DNA of 26,983 nucleotides from JAFALX01 sp050734185 (lineage in GTDB: Bacteria > Chloroflexota > Dormibacteria > Aeolococcales > Aeolococcaceae). The translations under genes and the position numbers were made by a program. Where the stretch lies: positions 1 to 26,983 of the forward strand of contig JBOHUE010000113.1 in the NCBI GenBank assembly GCA_050734185.1. The letters are read 5' to 3'. Shown here piece after piece: positions 8,872 to 16,608 of this stretch (the stretch's first letter is position 1; each line of letters opens with the position of its first letter). The notes beneath the pieces were generated by a model. The model saw nothing but the letters and a program-made list of their open reading frames with translations. It did no database searches and was not told the DNA's origin.

Positions 8872-9975
8872 TCAGTCCTCCGTGCCCAGCAGCGGCACGA
8901 TCATTTCAAACTCGGCACCGTTGCCGGCAACGTTGCGAGCGGCGACACCGCCGCCGTGGCGCTCGGCGACGGAACGCACGATGTACAGCCCGAGGCCGCT
9001 GCCCGGCACCTTGCGCTGCCGTTCGGACACGGAGCGGAAGTACTTCTCGAAGAGGTGGGACGCGTCCTCGTCGGCGAAGCCGGGGCCGTGGTCGCGGACG
9101 AGCAGGTGCGCGGAGGCGTCGTCGCTGAACGCGCTCACCTCAACGTGGGCTCCGCCGGAGCTGTGCTTGATGCCGTTGCTCAGCAGATTGACCAGCGCCA
9201 GCACCAGCCTGCGACGCTCGCCGCGAACGCGGATGCCCGGAGACGTCGACGCGTCCACGTGCACGCCGCGCAGGTCGGCCTCGGTCGCCAGCTGCTCGAC
9301 CGCGGCGGTGACGATATCGGCGGCCTCGAGCTCCTCGAGGGTGAGCTCATCGTCGGGGTCCTCCAGGCGGCCGAGCTCGGCCAGCGCGTTGACCATCCGC
9401 ACCATCTGCTCCGTGCTCGAGCTGACGCCTTCGATGGCGACGCTCGCGCTCTCCGGCAGCGCCCCGAGCATGCCCGACGAGAGGAGCTGGGCGTAGCTGC
9501 TCATGATCGTCAGCGGCCGGCGCAACTCGTGCATGGTGATGTTGAGCGACGAGCCGCGGGCAGACGACGCGGACGTGGCCGTGTTGAGCCGGCTGCGCAT
9601 CAGCGCCATCGCGGTGCTCGTCAGCTGACGGACGAGGCCGCCCAGCTCCTCGCCGGCCGACAGCGCCAGCGAGTGCGCCGCGCCGCTGCTCAGCTGCTGT
9701 TCGCGAGCGACCTCGTCGCTGGCCCGCGCCAGCGCGAGCAACTCGGCCACGGCGGTGTCGAGGCGTTCCTCCAGCCCGGGCAGAGTCTCCAGCTGGTACA
9801 GCGCCAGCAATGGGCGGTGGTCCTCAGCGGTCAGCGCGACCAGCACCGCGCTGACGAACTCGCGCGAGCGGTGGATTGCCGCCGCGGCGCGTGGCGATGA
9901 CCCGGTCTGGCGGCGGCAGAGCTCGGCGACGCGTCCCGCGTGCGCCGCCAGGAACTCAGCGAACTGGGTGCTCAC
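8872..9975 (-). CDS. Cytosolic orphan sensor histidine kinase
   Basis: 367 aa with no transmembrane segment or signal peptide, so it senses a cytosolic cue or a partner protein. Residues 1-140 are an uncharacterised helical region without a recognisable PAS or GAF domain. The HisKA dimerisation helix has phospho-acceptor His149 in MHELRRPLTIM. The ATPase domain shows N box NLLSNGIKH (263-271), G1 DHGPGF (295-300), F box LFEKYF and G2 GSGLGLYIV (325-333). The residue four after the glutamate box start is Arg153 rather than the Thr/Asn needed for phosphatase activity in HisKA kinases. No response regulator is encoded in the window. GTG 9975 has only a weak ribosome site. It follows the membrane protein gene by 70 bases and precedes fumC by 39. 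Confidence 0.9.
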   Translation of the reverse strand: MSTQFAEFLAAHAGRVAELCRRQTGSSPRAAAAIHRSREFVSAVLVALTAEDHRPLLALYQLETLPGLEERLDTAVAELLALARASDEVAREQQLSSGAAHSLALSAGEELGGLVRQLTSTAMALMRSRLNTATSASSARGSSLNITMHELRRPLTIMSSYAQLLSSGMLGALPESASVAIEGVSSSTEQMVRMVNALAELGRLEDPDDELTLEELEAADIVTAAVEQLATEADLRGVHVDASTSPGIRVRGERRRLVLALVNLLSNGIKHSSGGAHVEVSAFSDDASAHLLVRDHGPGFADEDASHLFEKYFRSVSERQRKVPGSGLGLYIVRSVAERHGGGVAARNVAGNGAEFEMIVPLLGTED

Positions 9976-10045
9976 CTCACGATCATTCCATTCCCGGCGG
10001 TCACTGTCCGCAACCCGGAGGATGCGGCGCCGGCGAACGCGCCGA

Positions 10046-11062
10046 TCAGGCTGCGGCGTGGGCAGCGAATCGAGCGGTGGCGCGGCTCAGGTGCGAACGG
10101 CGGAGGAGCAGCAGGCCACCGAGCAGCGCGAACGGGATCATCTGCAGGTCGACGAGCAGTGCCACCGAGGCGGCGTGGGTGGTCGTCAGGCCCATGTGCA
10201 CGAGGAACGCGACGAGCACACCCTCGCGGACACCGAACCCGTTGACGCTGAACGGCACGAGCGCCGCCAAAAGCCCGAGCGGGATGCAGACGGCCAGCAC
10301 CATCCAACTCATCTCGACGCCGATGGAGCGAGCCGCGAGGTCGAGGGCGAAGAGGTTGATGCCCCAGCCCGCCGCGCCGAAGACGATGCACTGCGCCACG
10401 GCGTGCGGGTGACTGCGGTACGCGGCGAACGCTTCTGTGAACGAATGCAGCGTGCGGCCCAAGACGCTGGACACGCGCGTCACCAGGCGGTGCGGCGTGA
10501 TGTGGTCCGCGGACAGCGCCCCGCCCCAGATGAGCATGACCACGGCGGCCAGCACGGCGATGGCAGCCAGCACGCCGTTGCCCAGCAGGTCGCGCAGAAG
10601 CACCGCGGCCGCGAGACCCCAGATGGACATGCCGAGCATGCCGGCCATGCGGCTGCCCGCCAGCGTTGCCAGCACGCGGCAGTGACCGACCTGACGGCCC
10701 ATCTCGACCGTGCGCACCGCGTCGCCGCCGACTCCTGCCGGAAGCACCTGTGTGAAGAAGAGACTCTGCAGATACTGCGAGCCGAGTCGCGGCCAGGTGA
10801 AGAGGCCCTTCTGCGGCTCGGCGCACGCTGGTGCGAGGGTGCGAGCGAGGACTCCCCATTCCATGACGCTGGCGACAACTGCCATCGCCGTGAGCGCGAT
10901 CGCCGCAAGACCCCACCGGTAATCGGCGTGCCCGAAGCTTGCCACCGCCTTGGGGATGTCGACGCTGCGCACGAGAATCGCGAGTCCGATGACCGTGCCG
11001 CCCAGGCGGAACCACGGCGAGCCCACCACAACGGCGGCCCTGCGGAATGCATTTCGGATCAC
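10046..11062 (-). CDS. UPF0104 / lysylphosphatidylglycerol synthase-like membrane protein
   Basis: 338 aa from GTG 11062 (an upstream GTG at 11122 is in frame but precedes the likely -10 box). About eight hydrophobic helices. Family blocks are present: a QVLPAGVGGDAVRTVEMGR-like loop, the NGFGVREG segment near the C terminus, and polytopic helices throughout. This is the membrane half of the MprF family; stand-alone members are thought to flip or transport lipids or lipid-linked sugars, but most are uncharacterised, and there is no synthase domain here. The C terminus is short and basic. It lies downstream of dnaB with its own possible promoter (TAGAAT at 11104-11109) and upstream of the histidine kinase by 70 bases. 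Confidence 0.85.
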   Translation of the reverse strand: MIRNAFRRAAVVVGSPWFRLGGTVIGLAILVRSVDIPKAVASFGHADYRWGLAAIALTAMAVVASVMEWGVLARTLAPACAEPQKGLFTWPRLGSQYLQSLFFTQVLPAGVGGDAVRTVEMGRQVGHCRVLATLAGSRMAGMLGMSIWGLAAAVLLRDLLGNGVLAAIAVLAAVVMLIWGGALSADHITPHRLVTRVSSVLGRTLHSFTEAFAAYRSHPHAVAQCIVFGAAGWGINLFALDLAARSIGVEMSWMVLAVCIPLGLLAALVPFSVNGFGVREGVLVAFLVHMGLTTTHAASVALLVDLQMIPFALLGGLLLLRRSHLSRATARFAAHAAA

Positions 11063-11103
11063 AGCGACAAGTCTGCCCTCGTTTGTGGTCCCGTCGAGCC
11101 GAC

Positions 11104-11109
11104 ATTCTA
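11104..11109 (-). promoter_or_regulatory. Possible -10 box TAGAAT before the UPF0104 gene
   Basis: TAGAAT on the minus strand lies about 41 bases before GTG 11062. GTTACC sits 17 bases upstream of it as a poor -35. The position inside the longest in-frame version of the gene is the reason I prefer the shorter start. Confidence 0.3.
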
Positions 11110-11195
11110 GGGACCGTGACACTCTCGGTAACGCTGCAACGGACGACCTTACGGCGGCGTTACTGATGTCTGGAAATTGTCTGTCAGAAAGCGAC

Positions 11196-11209
11196 TGAGC
11201 GAACGCTCA
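11196..11209 (-). terminator. Short hairpin overlapping the dnaB stop codon
   Basis: TGAGC-GAAC-GCTCA forms a 5-bp stem with a 4-base loop and includes the dnaB stop codon. Only three T residues follow, a few bases downstream on the minus strand, so this is at best a weak terminator or an mRNA 3' end structure. Confidence 0.25.
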
Positions 11210-12571
11210 CTCGCTCTCGATGTATGGCTCGCGGAACGCTGTCTGCGAATCGATGAAGACGAGCTTCAGGTCGTCCACAGGCCCATTGCGGTTCTTGGCC
11301 ACGATGAGATCGGTTCTGGACTTGTCGATCTCACGGTTGTGCAGTCCCTCTCTATAGAGGAATAGGACGACGTCGGCGTCCTGTTCGATGGAACCGCTGT
11401 CACGAAGATCGCTCAACTGCGGACGTTTGTTCTCTCGACGCTCCGACTCACGAGAGAGCTGGGACAGCGCGAGCACCGGCACCTCCAGCTCCTTGGCGAT
11501 CGCCTTCAAACCGGAGGAGATGTCCGATACCTCCTGCACGCGTGAGTCCTGGCGTCCGCCCTGCATCAGCTGCAGGTAGTCGACGACGATCAACTCGATG
11601 CCGTACTGCGACTTCATGCGCCGCGCGCGCGAACGCAGGCTGGCGATGGTCAGCGCCGGTGTGTCGTCGATCCACAGGTCCGCCTGCGTCAGCGTGTCCA
11701 TCGCCATCGCGATCTTCTGAAAGGCGCTCGGGTCTGCCTGACCGGTGCGCAGCAGGTAGCTGTCGACCTTCGCCTCGCTGCAGATGAGGCGCTGCACCAG
11801 GGACTGTTTCGACATCTCGAGCGAGAACACCACGACCGGCCGTCGCGCCAGCACCGCGGCGTTGCGCGCGATGTTGAGCGCGAACGACGTCTTGCCGACC
11901 GACGGCCGTGCCGCGAGGATGATCAGTTCGCCCGCCTGCAAGCCCTGCGTGAGCACGTCGAGCTTCGCGAAGTTGGTGGGCACGCCGTGCACGAGCTTGT
12001 TCTCGTTGAGCCGGTGCTCCAGCAGCGCCCAGGTCTCGCGCACGAGAGGCGCGATGTGAATCGCGGTCTCGTTGCGCTGCTGCTGCTTGACCGCGAACAC
12101 CGTCTGCTCGGCCGAGTCCACGGCGTCGTCGATGCGCAGGCCGAGGTCGAATCCGATACGCGAGATCTCGCCGCCCGCGGAGATGAGCCGCCGGCGCTGC
12201 GCGTGCTCGGTGACGATCTCGGCGTAGTGCTTGACGCTCGCCGCGCTGGGCACAACCAGCGTCAGCTCGGCGATGTAATCGACGCCGCCGGCCCTGCCGA
12301 CCCCCGGACCGCGCTCCAGCTGACCGGGGAGCGTGAGCATGTCGATCGGCTCGCCGCGGTCGGCGAGAGTCACCGCCGCGCGATACACGTGCTGATGCTT
12401 CTCCGCGTAGAAGTCCTCGGGCCGGAGCACGTCGCGCACGCTGTGCACGGCCTCGGCGTCGAGCAACAGGCTGCCGAGCACCGCGCGCTCCGCCTCCAGG
12501 TCGCTCGGCGGCACGCGCGCCGCGACGCCCGTGGCCTCGACCACCAGATCTGCGCGCGGCGGCGCGGTCAC
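11207..12571 (-). CDS. dnaB: Replicative DNA helicase DnaB
   Basis: 454 aa, the usual length. N-terminal DnaG-interaction domain about 21-125 (DLEAERAVLGSLLLD), linker, then the RecA-like helicase domain with Walker A ARPSVGKT (221-228), Walker B IVVDYLQLM (328-336), SQLSRESERR (370-379) and the arginine-finger region DLRDSGSIEQDADVV (388-402). No intein is present. The hexamer unwinds the replication fork and recruits primase. The GTG at 12571 overlaps the stop of rplI (GTGA) and gives MTAPPRADLV at the N terminus; a much longer open frame upstream is an overlap artefact over rplI. rplI-dnaB adjacency is the classic bacterial arrangement. Confidence 0.97.
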   Translation of the reverse strand: MTAPPRADLVVEATGVAARVPPSDLEAERAVLGSLLLDAEAVHSVRDVLRPEDFYAEKHQHVYRAAVTLADRGEPIDMLTLPGQLERGPGVGRAGGVDYIAELTLVVPSAASVKHYAEIVTEHAQRRRLISAGGEISRIGFDLGLRIDDAVDSAEQTVFAVKQQQRNETAIHIAPLVRETWALLEHRLNENKLVHGVPTNFAKLDVLTQGLQAGELIILAARPSVGKTSFALNIARNAAVLARRPVVVFSLEMSKQSLVQRLICSEAKVDSYLLRTGQADPSAFQKIAMAMDTLTQADLWIDDTPALTIASLRSRARRMKSQYGIELIVVDYLQLMQGGRQDSRVQEVSDISSGLKAIAKELEVPVLALSQLSRESERRENKRPQLSDLRDSGSIEQDADVVLFLYREGLHNREIDKSRTDLIVAKNRNGPVDDLKLVFIDSQTAFREPYIESE

Positions 12572-13014
12572 TGAGCCGCGACGACGACTCTGAGGGTCTC
12601 TCTGACCTCCGCGTGCAACTCGACAGATACCTCGTGCGGACCAAGTGACTTGATCGGAGTCTCGATCTCGATCTTGCGCTTGTCGATGTCGATGCCGGCC
12701 TCGCGCTTCAGCTGCTGGGCCACGTCGGTGTTGGTCACCGACCCGAACAGCCGGCCGCCCTCTCCCGTCTTCGCGTAGATCGTGACGGTGAGCTTCTTGA
12801 TCCGTGCCGCCGCGTCGCGTGCGTCGGTGAGCTCCTTCTCCGCGCGGCGGCGCGCGGCCTCCTCGCGCTGGCGAATCTGATCGACCACGCGCTCGTCGGC
12901 CACGACGGCGAGATGCTTGGGGAACAGGAAGTTGCGCGCGTATCCCGGCGTCACCTCGCGGACGTCGCCAGGGTGGGCAGTTCCTGCCACCTCCTTCACA
13001 AACAGAACCTTCAC
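12568..13014 (-). CDS. rplI: 50S ribosomal protein bL9
   Basis: 148 aa, the normal length. It begins KVLFVKEVAGTAHPGDVREVTPGYARNFL with only conservative changes from family L9, including the GYARNFLFPK RNA-binding segment (residues 24-33), then the long connecting helix rich in Arg, Glu and Ala, and the C-terminal domain with LFGSVTNTDVA. L9 binds 23S rRNA domain V and helps keep reading frame fidelity. GTG 13014 overlaps the DUF1232 stop (GTGA), with GGAG 9 bases upstream, and the stop overlaps the dnaB start. The usual upstream partners rpsF, ssb and rpsR are absent at this locus. Confidence 0.97.
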   Translation of the reverse strand: MKVLFVKEVAGTAHPGDVREVTPGYARNFLFPKHLAVVADERVVDQIRQREEAARRRAEKELTDARDAAARIKKLTVTIYAKTGEGGRLFGSVTNTDVAQQLKREAGIDIDKRKIEIETPIKSLGPHEVSVELHAEVRETLRVVVAAQ

Positions 13015-13454
13015 GACACACCACTCCGAGCCGGAGCTGCGGTCGTTTCCATGGGCACAGGCTCCGGCATGACACCGTTGTGCTCGTGGCGATCCTCGGC
13101 GCGAAGCCGGTGATATATCAGGAGCGCGACGCGTTCGCCGCGGCGCACATCATCGTCGAAGCGGCTGTGCCGCTCGGTGATCAGCTGTTCCTGCTCGGCG
13201 ACGACGTAACGCGGACACGCCGCGATGAACAGGCGGACCGCGAGCAGCGTCAGCGCAACCATGTCGAGCTCGCCGACGAACGGAATCGACGCGGGCAGGT
13301 CGACCATGGGCAGCGCAATGACGCCCAGCGCGGCGGCGAACGCGCCCTTCACGTAAATCGGCACGCGGTCGTCACGAAACAGGCAGTACGCCAGGCGCAG
13401 CTGCCGCGGGAGGTCGATCAGGAGCGCTTTGGCCCAGCGTAGTCGTCGTCCCAT
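13011..13454 (-). CDS. DUF1232 domain protein
   Basis: 147 aa. The DUF1232 core is visible at about 22-100: YCLFRDDRVPIYVKGAFAA, then a hydrophobic helix (ALGVIALPMVDLPASIPFVGELDM) and VRLFIAACP. Members are small proteins with one or two membrane-associated hydrophobic helices and unknown function. The C-terminal 45 residues are charged and ordinary. ATG 13454 follows a TACAAT box by 10 bases, so it may start a leaderless mRNA that also carries rplI and dnaB. Its stop overlaps the rplI start. The CCA gene ends 24 bases upstream, so read-through from that operon is likely as well. Confidence 0.82.
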   Translation of the reverse strand: MGRRLRWAKALLIDLPRQLRLAYCLFRDDRVPIYVKGAFAAALGVIALPMVDLPASIPFVGELDMVALTLLAVRLFIAACPRYVVAEQEQLITERHSRFDDDVRRGERVALLIYHRLRAEDRHEHNGVMPEPVPMETTAAPARSGVS

Positions 13455-13464
13455 CGAGGCGCCG

Positions 13465-13470
13465 ATTGTA
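13465..13470 (-). promoter_or_regulatory. -10 box TACAAT before DUF1232-rplI-dnaB
   Basis: TACAAT ends 10 bases before ATG 13454 on the minus strand, in the 24-base gap after the CCA gene. No clear -35 box or Shine-Dalgarno sequence is present. It could give an internal, near-leaderless promoter for the three coupled downstream genes. Confidence 0.4.
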
Positions 13471-13478
13471 CGTCGGCG

Positions 13479-14888
13479 TCAGTCGGCCTGAGACGCCAGC
13501 ACCTCCGGATGCGCGCGCAACCAGTCGCGCGCGGCCGCCGCGTCGCGCGGTGCGAGCTCGCCGTCCAGCACGGCCTCCTCCAGCCGGCGCTTCACGCGCC
13601 CCACCCATGGCCCCGGTGGCCGCTGCGCCATGACGACGATCTCGTTGCCGTCGAGCAGGTCGTGCAGCTGCGACACCTGGCCGCCGGCATCGAGCCGCGC
13701 CATGCGCGCCTCGAGCTCGTCGATCGCAGCTGTAGTCGGGAAAGAAGAGGCACGCGTGTCGGCGCGCGCGATGTCGAGCATGCGCGCGCGCAGGTCGCCG
13801 GAATCGCGAACGAGGCGGCGCACCGCGGCGTCACTGAAGGTCTCCGGCTGATACTGGATCGGCCGCAGGTGCAGGCGCACCAGCGCGCTCACCGCGGCGA
13901 TCTCTTCGTTGCTGAAGCGCAGGCGCGTGAGGATCGCGCGCGCCATCTGCGCGCCGAGCTGCGGGTGGTCGTAGAAGGTGTGCCGTCCATCGGGGGCGAG
14001 CGCGTGCGTGGGCGGCTTGCCGACGTCGTGCAGCAGCGCCGCGGTGCGCGTGATGATGTCGGCCTCGGTCTGCTCCGTGGCGCGCAGCGTGTGCTCGTAG
14101 ACGTCGTAGATGTGAAAGCCGCCCTGGTCCACACCACGCATGGCGGCGACCTCCGGGAGCACGAGCTCCAGCAGTCCGGAGCCGGCGAGCACGTCGAACC
14201 CCGCGAGCACGTTGTCCGAGCGCAGCAGCCGGCGCAGCTCCTCGGCGATGCGCTCGATGCTCACGATCTTGATTCGCTCGGCCTGCGCGCGCATCGCCTC
14301 CAGCACCCCGGGGGCGAGGGTGAAGCCGAGCTGCGCGACGAAACGCGCAGCGCGGAACATGCGCAGCGGATCCTCCGAGAACGTCTCCGCGGCGTCGAGC
14401 GGGGTGCGCAGGATGCCGGCGCGCAGGTCCGCGATGCCGCGACCGGTGATGTCGAGGACGCGGCCGCGCAGTGTCTGGCAGAGCGCGTTCACGGTGAAGT
14501 CGCGCCGCCGGATGTCCTCCTCCAGCGTCCCCGGGCGCACGTCGGGTTTGCGCGATTCCGGGTCGTAGCGCTCGGCGCGCGCGCGCACCACCTCGAGCAC
14601 GAAGCCGTCGCCGCGCACCTGGCCGGTGCCGAACCGCTCGAACTGCTGCGGTCGGGCCCACCCGAGCTCGGCGGCGGTGGCCGCCAGAAGCGGGATGCCA
14701 TCGCCGCCGACCTGCACGAGGTCGACGTCCTTGCCGGGCTTGCCGAGCAGTCGATCGCGGACGAAGCCGCCGACGAGGTACACCTCCGCACCCGACTCCT
14801 CCGCCGCCTCGCGCACGACGTCGAGCACATCCTCGATCGTCCGCGGCCGCAGCGCCGGCGCCCGCACCGGGTGCTCCGGGTCAGGCAT
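13479..14888 (-). CDS. cca: CCA-adding tRNA nucleotidyltransferase with HD domain
   Basis: 469 aa. The nucleotidyltransferase head has YLVGGFVRDRLLG (37-49) and the metal-binding DVD (54-56), RRDFTVNAL (128-136) for nucleotide selection, and an RNA-binding block with EDPLRMFRAARF (172-183). An HD domain follows with YDVYEHTL (261-268) and LLHDVGKP (285-292), His287/Asp288. It adds or repairs the 3' CCA end of tRNAs, or part of it; the sequence alone does not separate a full CCA enzyme from a CC- or A-adding or poly(A) polymerase variant. ATG 14888 overlaps the stop of the upstream transporter by 8 bases (ATGccTGA), and the frame upstream has no homology, which fixes the start. Confidence 0.93.
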   Translation of the reverse strand: MPDPEHPVRAPALRPRTIEDVLDVVREAAEESGAEVYLVGGFVRDRLLGKPGKDVDLVQVGGDGIPLLAATAAELGWARPQQFERFGTGQVRGDGFVLEVVRARAERYDPESRKPDVRPGTLEEDIRRRDFTVNALCQTLRGRVLDITGRGIADLRAGILRTPLDAAETFSEDPLRMFRAARFVAQLGFTLAPGVLEAMRAQAERIKIVSIERIAEELRRLLRSDNVLAGFDVLAGSGLLELVLPEVAAMRGVDQGGFHIYDVYEHTLRATEQTEADIITRTAALLHDVGKPPTHALAPDGRHTFYDHPQLGAQMARAILTRLRFSNEEIAAVSALVRLHLRPIQYQPETFSDAAVRRLVRDSGDLRARMLDIARADTRASSFPTTAAIDELEARMARLDAGGQVSQLHDLLDGNEIVVMAQRPPGPWVGRVKRRLEEAVLDGELAPRDAAAARDWLRAHPEVLASQAD

Positions 14889-16608
14889 ACGCCGCAAGCG
14901 CTGCGGGTGAGCGGCCGAGGAACATCGCCCCGAACAGGGCGGCGATGGCGGCGCACGCGGCCGCACCGATGAACACCACGTGGAGCTCGTCCAGCACCGC
15001 CTGTTGCAGCAAGGCGTTGTATGCGGGGCAGGTCAGCGGCGTCCTCGGACAGAGCGCGCCCGGGGACGGAAACTTCGACGTCGCGGCGAAGAACTGCTGC
15101 AGTCCGACCGCAGTGAGCACGGACACGCCCACGAGCATGCCGACCACGCGGGCGACCACCGCGAGGGCTGCGGCGACGCCGTGCATGCCGGGTCGCACGG
15201 CGGCGAGGATGGACGCGTTGACGGGCGCGATGGCGAGGCCGAAGCCGAGGCCCGCCGCGACCAGCACCGGGTCACTCGGGTGCAGCCACGACGCTCCCAG
15301 CGGATCACCGAGCGTGGTCGCGCCGAAGCGCGACATGACCGCCAGCGCCGCTGCGGCGAGCGCCATGCCGGCGGCGGCAACCGGACGAACGCCGAACCGC
15401 TGGCACAGCCAGCCCCCCGCGACGGCGCCGATTGGGACCGCCGCCAGCAACCGCAGCAGCACCAGGGCGGCGCCGAGCTGCGAGTCGGGAAAGACCGTGG
15501 CGCGGGCAAGGATCGGGATGTCGAGCAGCGCCGCCATCAGCGCGGCGCCCACTGCCAGGTTGGTGAGCAGCGCGCCGTACGCGCCCGGGCTGCGGAGCGT
15601 GCCGAGCTCAACAAGCGGCTGACTCGCTCGCCGCTCGCGGGCGACGAAGGCGGCCGCGGCAGCGGCAGCGAGCGGGAGCGCGACGACGGCCGCCGGAGCG
15701 ATCGCCTCGCGGCTCGGATCGGCCGCGGCAAAGCTGACCACAATCCCGGCGAGCGACAGGGCCACCAGCGTGGCGCCGCCCCAATCGACGCGCCGCGTCG
15801 CGGCAGCGAACGCCACCGCCGCGCGCGACAGACGCGGACCGCGCAGCTCCCACGCGCCGAACGCCAACGCGGCCACAAGCGCGATGACCGTGAGAGGCGT
15901 GAGCCAGCCGGCACCGGCGAGCGGCGTGTAGAGCGCGCCGAAGGTGGCGTCGCTGACGAGAGGGTCCGGAGCCGCGACTGCCAGGCCGACGGCGACGAGC
16001 GCCACCGCCGCCAGCGCCAGCCCGGGGATATCGACGCGGACGCGGGCCGTGCCTGGAGTGCGATGAGCCGCCCACAGCGCGACGGCGAGCAGTACGCAGA
16101 GGGGCAGGTTGATCCAGAAGATGGTCCGCCAGGTGCTGAGGCTGAGGATCAAGGCGCCATACAGCGGGCCGGCGACGCTGCCCGCCTCCTGGGCCGCGCC
16201 GACGGCGCCCAGCGCTGTGCCGCGGCGTGCGGTGGGCCAGAGATCGGCCACCAGTGCCAGCGTCACGGGGACGAGGCCGCCGCCGCCCGCACCCTGCAGC
16301 GCCCGGCCGGCGACAGCGGTGCCGAGCTCGTGCGCGGACGCCGTCACCAGCGAGCCCGCGGCGAACACCGCCAGGCAGCCGTAGAGCACCGGCAATCTGC
16401 CGGCGACATCGGACAGCCTCCCGATGAGCAGCATCACCGCGACGTATCCGAGGAGGAACCCGCTGATGATCGGGGTCGCCTGCTGCAGCCGGTCCAGCCC
16501 GATCCCGAGGTCGGCCATCATCACCGGCAGCGCCAGCACCACCACGTACGTGTCGGCGGAGGACAGCAGCACCGCGGCGCCGGCCACGGTGACGACGCGC
16601 CGGCTCAC
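14881..16608 (-). CDS. 14-helix MFS transporter, P55-like (DHA2)
   Basis: 575 aa. Motif A is GRLSDVAGRLPV between helices 2 and 3, and GRALQGAGGGGLVPV and GPLYGALI are DHA2-type motif C region features; about 14 helices. The long loop near the C terminus contains two Cys (LCPRTPLTCPAY). The gene directly follows a lipoprotein of the LppX/LprAFG family with a GTGA overlap, the same order and coupling type as lprG-P55 in mycobacteria, where the pair exports triacylglycerides and supports drug tolerance. This suggests proton-driven export of a lipid or hydrophobic compound handed to the lipoprotein. The substrate here is inferred from context only. It is cotranscribed with cca downstream. Confidence 0.88.
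   Translation of the reverse strand: MSRRVVTVAGAAVLLSSADTYVVVLALPVMMADLGIGLDRLQQATPIISGFLLGYVAVMLLIGRLSDVAGRLPVLYGCLAVFAAGSLVTASAHELGTAVAGRALQGAGGGGLVPVTLALVADLWPTARRGTALGAVGAAQEAGSVAGPLYGALILSLSTWRTIFWINLPLCVLLAVALWAAHRTPGTARVRVDIPGLALAAVALVAVGLAVAAPDPLVSDATFGALYTPLAGAGWLTPLTVIALVAALAFGAWELRGPRLSRAAVAFAAATRRVDWGGATLVALSLAGIVVSFAAADPSREAIAPAAVVALPLAAAAAAAFVARERRASQPLVELGTLRSPGAYGALLTNLAVGAALMAALLDIPILARATVFPDSQLGAALVLLRLLAAVPIGAVAGGWLCQRFGVRPVAAAGMALAAAALAVMSRFGATTLGDPLGASWLHPSDPVLVAAGLGFGLAIAPVNASILAAVRPGMHGVAAALAVVARVVGMLVGVSVLTAVGLQQFFAATSKFPSPGALCPRTPLTCPAYNALLQQAVLDELHVVFIGAAACAAIAALFGAMFLGRSPAALAAYA

Noticed and set aside
9755..11110. 451-codon plus-strand open frame opposite the kinase and UPF0104 genes
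   Set aside because: Low-complexity Arg/His/Glu-rich product; both minus-strand genes have convincing motifs.
12572..13075. N-terminal extension of dnaB through rplI
   Set aside because: Extra codons lack DnaB homology and overlap rplI; the GTG at 12571 matches the family start and a GTGA overlap.
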